Positions 5,976-9,276 of a DNA stretch of 9,276 nt are shown here, piece by piece. The notes under the pieces were generated by a model. That model did not search any database. It saw nothing but the letters and a program-made list of their open reading frames with translations, and had not been told where the DNA came from. Each line of letters begins with the position of its first letter. The stretch's first letter is position 1. Position numbers and translations under genes: made by a program. Source of the DNA: Bacteroidales bacterium (GTDB lineage Bacteria > Bacteroidota > Bacteroidia > Bacteroidales > UBA1556); the NCBI GenBank assembly GCA_029939445.1, contig JAOZSY010000101.1, positions 1-9,276 of the forward strand, read 5' to 3'.

Positions 5976-7433
5976 ATGTCAAAAGTATTAGTCTTAGGTG
6001 CTGGAATTTCTGGTCACACAGCAGCACTTTATCTTAAAAAGATTTTAGGGAAAAAGCACGATGTTATCGTTGTAAGCCCTAACAGTAATTATCAATGGGT
6101 ACCTTCCAATATATGGGTTGGAGTAGGATTAATGGAGCCCAATGAGGTAAAATTTAAACTTGCACCAGTATATAAAAAGCAAGGGATTATCTACAAACAA
6201 GCCTTGGCTAAATCCATTCATCCAGAAGGCGGTGGGGAAACTGACAAGCCATTTGTAAAAATAAGCTATGTAGAAGAAGCTAAGCAAGGTGAAGAAGAAG
6301 TTGTAGAATTTGACTATTTAGTAAACGGGACCGGTCCTGCATTGAATTTTGCTGGCACACCTGGCTTAGGCCCAGATTTATTCACAAACTCAGTATGTAC
6401 ATATGATCATGCTGCTCACTCGTGGAAAAACTTAGAAGTATCGCTTACTAAAATGGAAAATGGCGAACACCAAACTTTCCTAATTGGCACAGGGCATCCA
6501 ATGGCAACCTGTCAAGGAGCAGCCTTTGAGTATGCGTTAAATATTGCTTTTGAAGTAGATAAAAGAAATCTGTCTCATTTGGCAGATATAATATGGATAA
6601 CCAACGAATACGAGCTTGGAGATTTTGGTATGGGCGGCGCTTATATTAAAAGAGGAGGCTATATCACACCAACAAAAGTATTTACAGAGTCGGTACTTGC
6701 AGAGTATGGAATACGCTGGATAAAACGTGCTGGAGTACAAAAAGTTGAAGAAGGAAAAGCTTTTTATGAATTATTAGACGGCACATATCATGAGCAAGAG
6801 TTTGATTTTGCAATGCTTATTCCTGGCTTTACGGGTTCAAAAATGAAAGCATTTGACAAGGCTGATAATGATATAACTGATAAAATATTTGTTCCGAACG
6901 GAATGATGAGAGTAGACGCAGATTATACACCAAAGCCATACGAAGAGTGGAAGGCTAGTGATTGGCCAGAGATATATCAGAGTCCAGAATATGACTTTAT
7001 GTATGCTTCGGGCATTGCTTTTGCACCTCCTCATACTATGTCGAAACCAATGAAAAGTGCAAACGGAACACCAATAACTCCTACGCCTCCACGTACTGGA
7101 ATGCCATCGGGTGTAATTGGAAAAGTTGTTGCACAAAATATTTCTTATAGAATTAAAACTGGAAAGAAAGATCATCCTCATAAAGCATCAATGACTAAGC
7201 AAGCTGCTGCTTGTATTGTTAGTGCTGGTTATGGTTTCACAAAGGGGCAGGCAGCAACAATGACTGTTTCGCCTATTGTACCTGATTGGGAAAAATATCC
7301 TAAGTATGGTCGCGATATAAATGCTACCGTGGGAGTAATTGGCTTAGCAGGTCACTGGATGAAACTATTTATGCATTATATGTTTATATATAAAGCTAAA
7401 GCTAAGTTTGGCTGGTCAATAATTCCTGAGTAA
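5976..7433 (+). CDS. sqr: Sulfide:quinone oxidoreductase (FAD-dependent)
   Basis: A 485-residue flavoprotein of the disulfide-reductase fold. The FAD-binding dinucleotide motif GAGISG is at 8-13, followed by the SQR-typical YQWVPSNIWVGVG (39-51), NGTGP (117-121), GTG (171-173), GIAFAPPH (346-353) and PRTGMPSG (372-379). It has exactly three cysteines, Cys141, Cys179 and Cys413. Their placement corresponds to the three SQR catalytic cysteines (128/160/356 in the Acidithiobacillus enzyme), two of which form the polysulfide-bridged redox site. The C-terminus (about 455-480) is an amphipathic Met/Phe/Tyr/Lys-rich segment of the kind that docks SQR onto the membrane near the quinone. It would oxidise sulfide to polysulfide or sulfane sulfur and reduce the quinone pool. 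It resembles SQRs I remember from green sulfur bacteria, perhaps type III or VI; the subtype is not settled. It lies 33 bp upstream of a small basic protein gene, probably co-transcribed. Confidence 0.9.
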   Translation: MSKVLVLGAGISGHTAALYLKKILGKKHDVIVVSPNSNYQWVPSNIWVGVGLMEPNEVKFKLAPVYKKQGIIYKQALAKSIHPEGGGETDKPFVKISYVEEAKQGEEEVVEFDYLVNGTGPALNFAGTPGLGPDLFTNSVCTYDHAAHSWKNLEVSLTKMENGEHQTFLIGTGHPMATCQGAAFEYALNIAFEVDKRNLSHLADIIWITNEYELGDFGMGGAYIKRGGYITPTKVFTESVLAEYGIRWIKRAGVQKVEEGKAFYELLDGTYHEQEFDFAMLIPGFTGSKMKAFDKADNDITDKIFVPNGMMRVDADYTPKPYEEWKASDWPEIYQSPEYDFMYASGIAFAPPHTMSKPMKSANGTPITPTPPRTGMPSGVIGKVVAQNISYRIKTGKKDHPHKASMTKQAAACIVSAGYGFTKGQAATMTVSPIVPDWEKYPKYGRDINATVGVIGLAGHWMKLFMHYMFIYKAKAKFGWSIIPE

Positions 7434-7466
7434 AACACTTTTATAAAAACTAAAAAACAAGAAATA

Positions 7467-7637
7467 ATGGCAAATATACAAGAGAGATTACAGAATAAAC
7501 CATATGCTGAATATGCATATGCCACGCGCCCAAGTAAAATGACTTTATTCTGGCGCAGATGTTTAATAAAGCAGATTTATATGTTTTTTAAACTAAATCT
7601 GAAAATAATGATAATGGTTGTAAAAGGGCATAGTTAG
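7467..7637 (+). CDS. Small basic amphipathic protein encoded downstream of SQR
   Basis: A 56-codon open frame from ATG to TAG, 33 bp after the SQR stop on the same strand and before a terminator, so probably the second gene of the operon. The product begins MANIQERLQNKPYAEYAYA. It has about ten Lys/Arg against two Glu, and one Cys (Cys32). From about residue 29 to 53 it can form an amphipathic helix: Lys35, Lys42, Lys46 and Lys53 fall on one face while the rest is Ile, Leu, Met, Phe and Val. It ends MVVKGHS. The composition is like the Met/Phe/Lys-rich membrane-docking C-terminus of the SQR next door, suggesting a peripheral inner-membrane protein, possibly an SQR partner. I cannot assign a family with certainty. 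The protein-like composition, operon position and fit between SQR and the terminator support it being real. Confidence 0.62.
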   Translation: MANIQERLQNKPYAEYAYATRPSKMTLFWRRCLIKQIYMFFKLNLKIMIMVVKGHS

Positions 7638-7674
7638 GTAACTAAGCTTTAATATCATTATATAAATATTTACT

Positions 7675-7720
7675 AAAGTCGGGAAATTTGATTTAACCAA
7701 TCAAATCTTCCGACTTTTTT
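7675..7720 (+). terminator. Rho-independent terminator of the SQR operon
   Basis: A 19-position stem (7675-7693 with 7699-7717) encloses the 5-base loop TAACC; it has 17 Watson-Crick pairs, one G-U and one A-C mismatch, and runs into T6 (7715-7720). It begins 37 bases after the stop of the small gene. On the opposite strand the U-tract is only three long, so it would be a weaker terminator for the TonB receptor gene, whose stop codon lies directly beside it. Confidence 0.88.
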
Positions 7721-7722
7721 AT

Positions 7723-9276
7723 TTATAAAAACTTATATCTCATACCAGCATATATCTTTATTCCAAAAAGCGGAGCCCATACAAGGCTAGCGTCAAACTC
7801 CTGTCCATAAGGATCGCTAGCGCCAATAATAGGGTTTGATTGTCGATAATTGCCAAGATTTTCGCCACCAATATAGAATTCCCAATTATTACGAATACGT
7901 TTCGATATTTGGCCATTCAAAATAGCAAAAACAGGAGTGGAAGTACTTCGTTGGTTTTCTATGGAATTTGCTTCTAAACTAGGCATTCGTTTTTCACCTT
8001 GTACATTAATTGTAAAATCAAACTTCCAAAACTTGCGGCTAGAGTATGCTATATTGAAGAATCCACGATGTGGTGCCAAAAGTGGTGCAGATTTTTCACC
8101 ACTCATATAAGTAGTATGCACATCGTAATAACGGTAAGCCACTCTCACATCAAGGCGTTTCAATAATTCGTAATCTACTTGAATTTGATAGCTATTGGAA
8201 ACAGAGCTTCCATCAAGATTATAAAAATGTACCTCACGAGCACTTTCGTCCATATCAAAAACAATCTGATTCTGAAAATCGGTACGATAATAGGATGCAG
8301 AGATTCTTCCTTCACGATAATCCAATTCGAAAGTTTGGGTTAGGTTTATCCCATAATTCCATGCTTTTTCGGCATCAAGGCCAAAGCCATAATCATTGTT
8401 CTTATGAATAATAATATCTCTAGAACTTGCCAACATAGACATATGCTCTGCAATTATATTAGCTGTTCGCAAGCCACTTCCTGCCGAAGCACGAATAATA
8501 GTACGGTCAAACATTGCCCAGCGCAAATGAATTCGTGGAGTATAAAACATTCCATATTCATTATGATAATCGGCACGCATACCTGCTACAATACCAAACT
8601 CATCAATGGGTTTGAAGCTATATTCACCAAAAATACCAGCTACGACTTCAGTTCTTTTATAAATATCCGCATTGAGCTGTTCGTCATACTCATCGTACTG
8701 AATACTTGCTCCAAGTTTATAAATATGCTTATCGCTAGCAAATCTGCTTTGATGTATAAAATTAGCATACAGACTATTTTGCTGAGCATCGTATTTATTC
8801 AATCCATAACGAGTATCTTGCTTATAAATACCTCCTGAAACTTGCAAAGCAGTACTTTGCCACGGCTTAAGCCTATTCACTTTACCGAATTTTGCCCAAG
8901 CATCCATTTTCTGAACATTATTAAGCATTCCCCAAGGAGTTAGTGAGTCGCTAATCTGATGTTTATCAAAATCCATCTGCCCTCCTACTTGATCAATATA
9001 TGTATATCGCCCACCAAATTCGAAGTGAATATTATGAGTATTAATCCACTCATAGCGATTAAGAACTACAAATTTTGTGGTTAATGGCATATCCATAAAT
9101 CCATCTTCATTAGAATCGTGACGATAGCCATTATATTTACCGTGAAGCAATAAACCACTATCCCATTTCTTTCCCAAAGGAATTTTTATATGAGTATTTG
9201 CCTCTATGCTTCTGTCAGAATTTACATAGCCATTGAAGAAAAACCTATCCATCTTGCCAGGTTTTTGCAATTCGGT
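7723..9276 (-). CDS. TonB-dependent outer-membrane receptor, C-terminal part (gene cut by window edge)
   Basis: About 517 residues of beta-barrel, open to the right edge of the window. The only start-like codon near the edge is a TTG at 9268-9270, and the frame continues upstream of it (Thr-Glu), so the real start lies outside the window. What is seen is alternating aromatic strands with polar turns throughout; TPRIHLRWAMFDRTIIRASAGSGLRTANI, matching the barrel hallmark in which a strand of 'P R' leads into 'R.s.G.GfR.pn'; a late ENLGNYRQSNPIIGASDPYG segment; and a final strand ending IYAGMRYKFL with a terminal hydrophobic residue, as outer-membrane proteins require for BAM recognition. The plug, TonB box and any carboxypeptidase-like N-terminal domain are missing because they lie beyond the window. 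Such receptors import siderophores, metals, cobalamin or glycans using TonB; the substrate cannot be assigned here. The ending resembles receptors I associate with metal handling in Bacteroidota, a weak impression only. Confidence 0.87.
   Translation of the reverse strand, partial: TELQKPGKMDRFFFNGYVNSDRSIEANTHIKIPLGKKWDSGLLLHGKYNGYRHDSNEDGFMDMPLTTKFVVLNRYEWINTHNIHFEFGGRYTYIDQVGGQMDFDKHQISDSLTPWGMLNNVQKMDAWAKFGKVNRLKPWQSTALQVSGGIYKQDTRYGLNKYDAQQNSLYANFIHQSRFASDKHIYKLGASIQYDEYDEQLNADIYKRTEVVAGIFGEYSFKPIDEFGIVAGMRADYHNEYGMFYTPRIHLRWAMFDRTIIRASAGSGLRTANIIAEHMSMLASSRDIIIHKNNDYGFGLDAEKAWNYGINLTQTFELDYREGRISASYYRTDFQNQIVFDMDESAREVHFYNLDGSSVSNSYQIQVDYELLKRLDVRVAYRYYDVHTTYMSGEKSAPLLAPHRGFFNIAYSSRKFWKFDFTINVQGEKRMPSLEANSIENQRSTSTPVFAILNGQISKRIRNNWEFYIGGENLGNYRQSNPIIGASDPYGQEFDASLVWAPLFGIKIYAGMRYKFL

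Noticed and set aside
6837..7181. Minus-strand open frame of 114 codons inside the SQR gene
   Set aside because: Composition (Ser, Trp, Cys, His rich) is that of an antisense frame; the plus-strand SQR is unambiguous here.
7501..7521. 7-bp inverted repeat (CATATGC/GCATATG) inside the small SQR-linked gene
   Set aside because: Explained by the Tyr-Ala codon repetition in the YAEYAYA segment; too short to claim as a regulatory site.
8404..8838. Plus-strand open frame of 144 codons inside the TonB receptor gene
   Set aside because: Antisense to a clear beta-barrel coding region; Ser/Thr/Asn/Ile/Cys-rich composition with no domain.
9268..9270. TTG as the start codon of the TonB receptor
   Set aside because: The frame stays open to the window edge and the protein would lack its plug and signal peptide; the gene is simply truncated by the window.

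Overview
This is an AT-rich chromosomal window from a Gram-negative bacterium, most probably a Bacteroidota member. Three things point there. The genes encode outer-membrane functions: a lipid A hydrolase (LpxH), a TonB-dependent receptor and a periplasmic or outer-membrane peptidase. Shine-Dalgarno sites are essentially absent. The upstream regions carry sequences matching the Bacteroidota -7 promoter element TAnnTTTG. All readings below come from the sequence itself and remembered family motifs; nothing was searched.

Layout. Positions 1-211 are non-coding apart from short open frames I do not trust. They hold a nest of inverted repeats (1-120) and a good promoter (131-162) overlapped by a perfect 11-bp inverted repeat. 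Next is a probable two-gene plus-strand unit: a secreted M1-family metallopeptidase with what looks like a C-terminal outer-membrane beta-barrel (212-3226), then, 5 bp later and with a TTG start, an LpxH-type hydrolase (3232-3999). A strong bidirectional hairpin terminator (4016-4055) separates this unit from two minus-strand genes: a di-haem cytochrome c peroxidase lipoprotein (4076-5116), and upstream of it a DedA/VTT-like membrane protein (5165-5758). A 217-bp divergent intergenic region with candidate promoters facing both ways follows.

The plus-strand gene 5976-7433 is a sulfide:quinone oxidoreductase (SQR) with all three redox cysteines expected of the family. Thirty-three bases downstream lies a 56-codon gene (7467-7637) for a very basic protein with an amphipathic helix; it is short and easily overlooked. 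A hairpin terminator (7675-7720) ends that unit. It faces the 3' end of a minus-strand TonB-dependent receptor that runs off the right edge of the window.

How the genes work together. SQR would oxidise sulfide at the cytoplasmic membrane and feed electrons into the quinone pool. The di-haem peroxidase would remove H2O2 in the periplasm using respiratory electrons. Together they fit a cell living at oxic/sulfidic interfaces, but their adjacency is not proof of a shared pathway. The rest is ordinary envelope biology. The items most worth a second look are the small SQR-linked protein, the peptidase/beta-barrel fusion, the promoter-embedded inverted repeat, and the Asp at the usual distal-His position of the peroxidase. 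I see no mobile element, CRISPR array, rRNA or tRNA, and no clear sign of a wholly new system.
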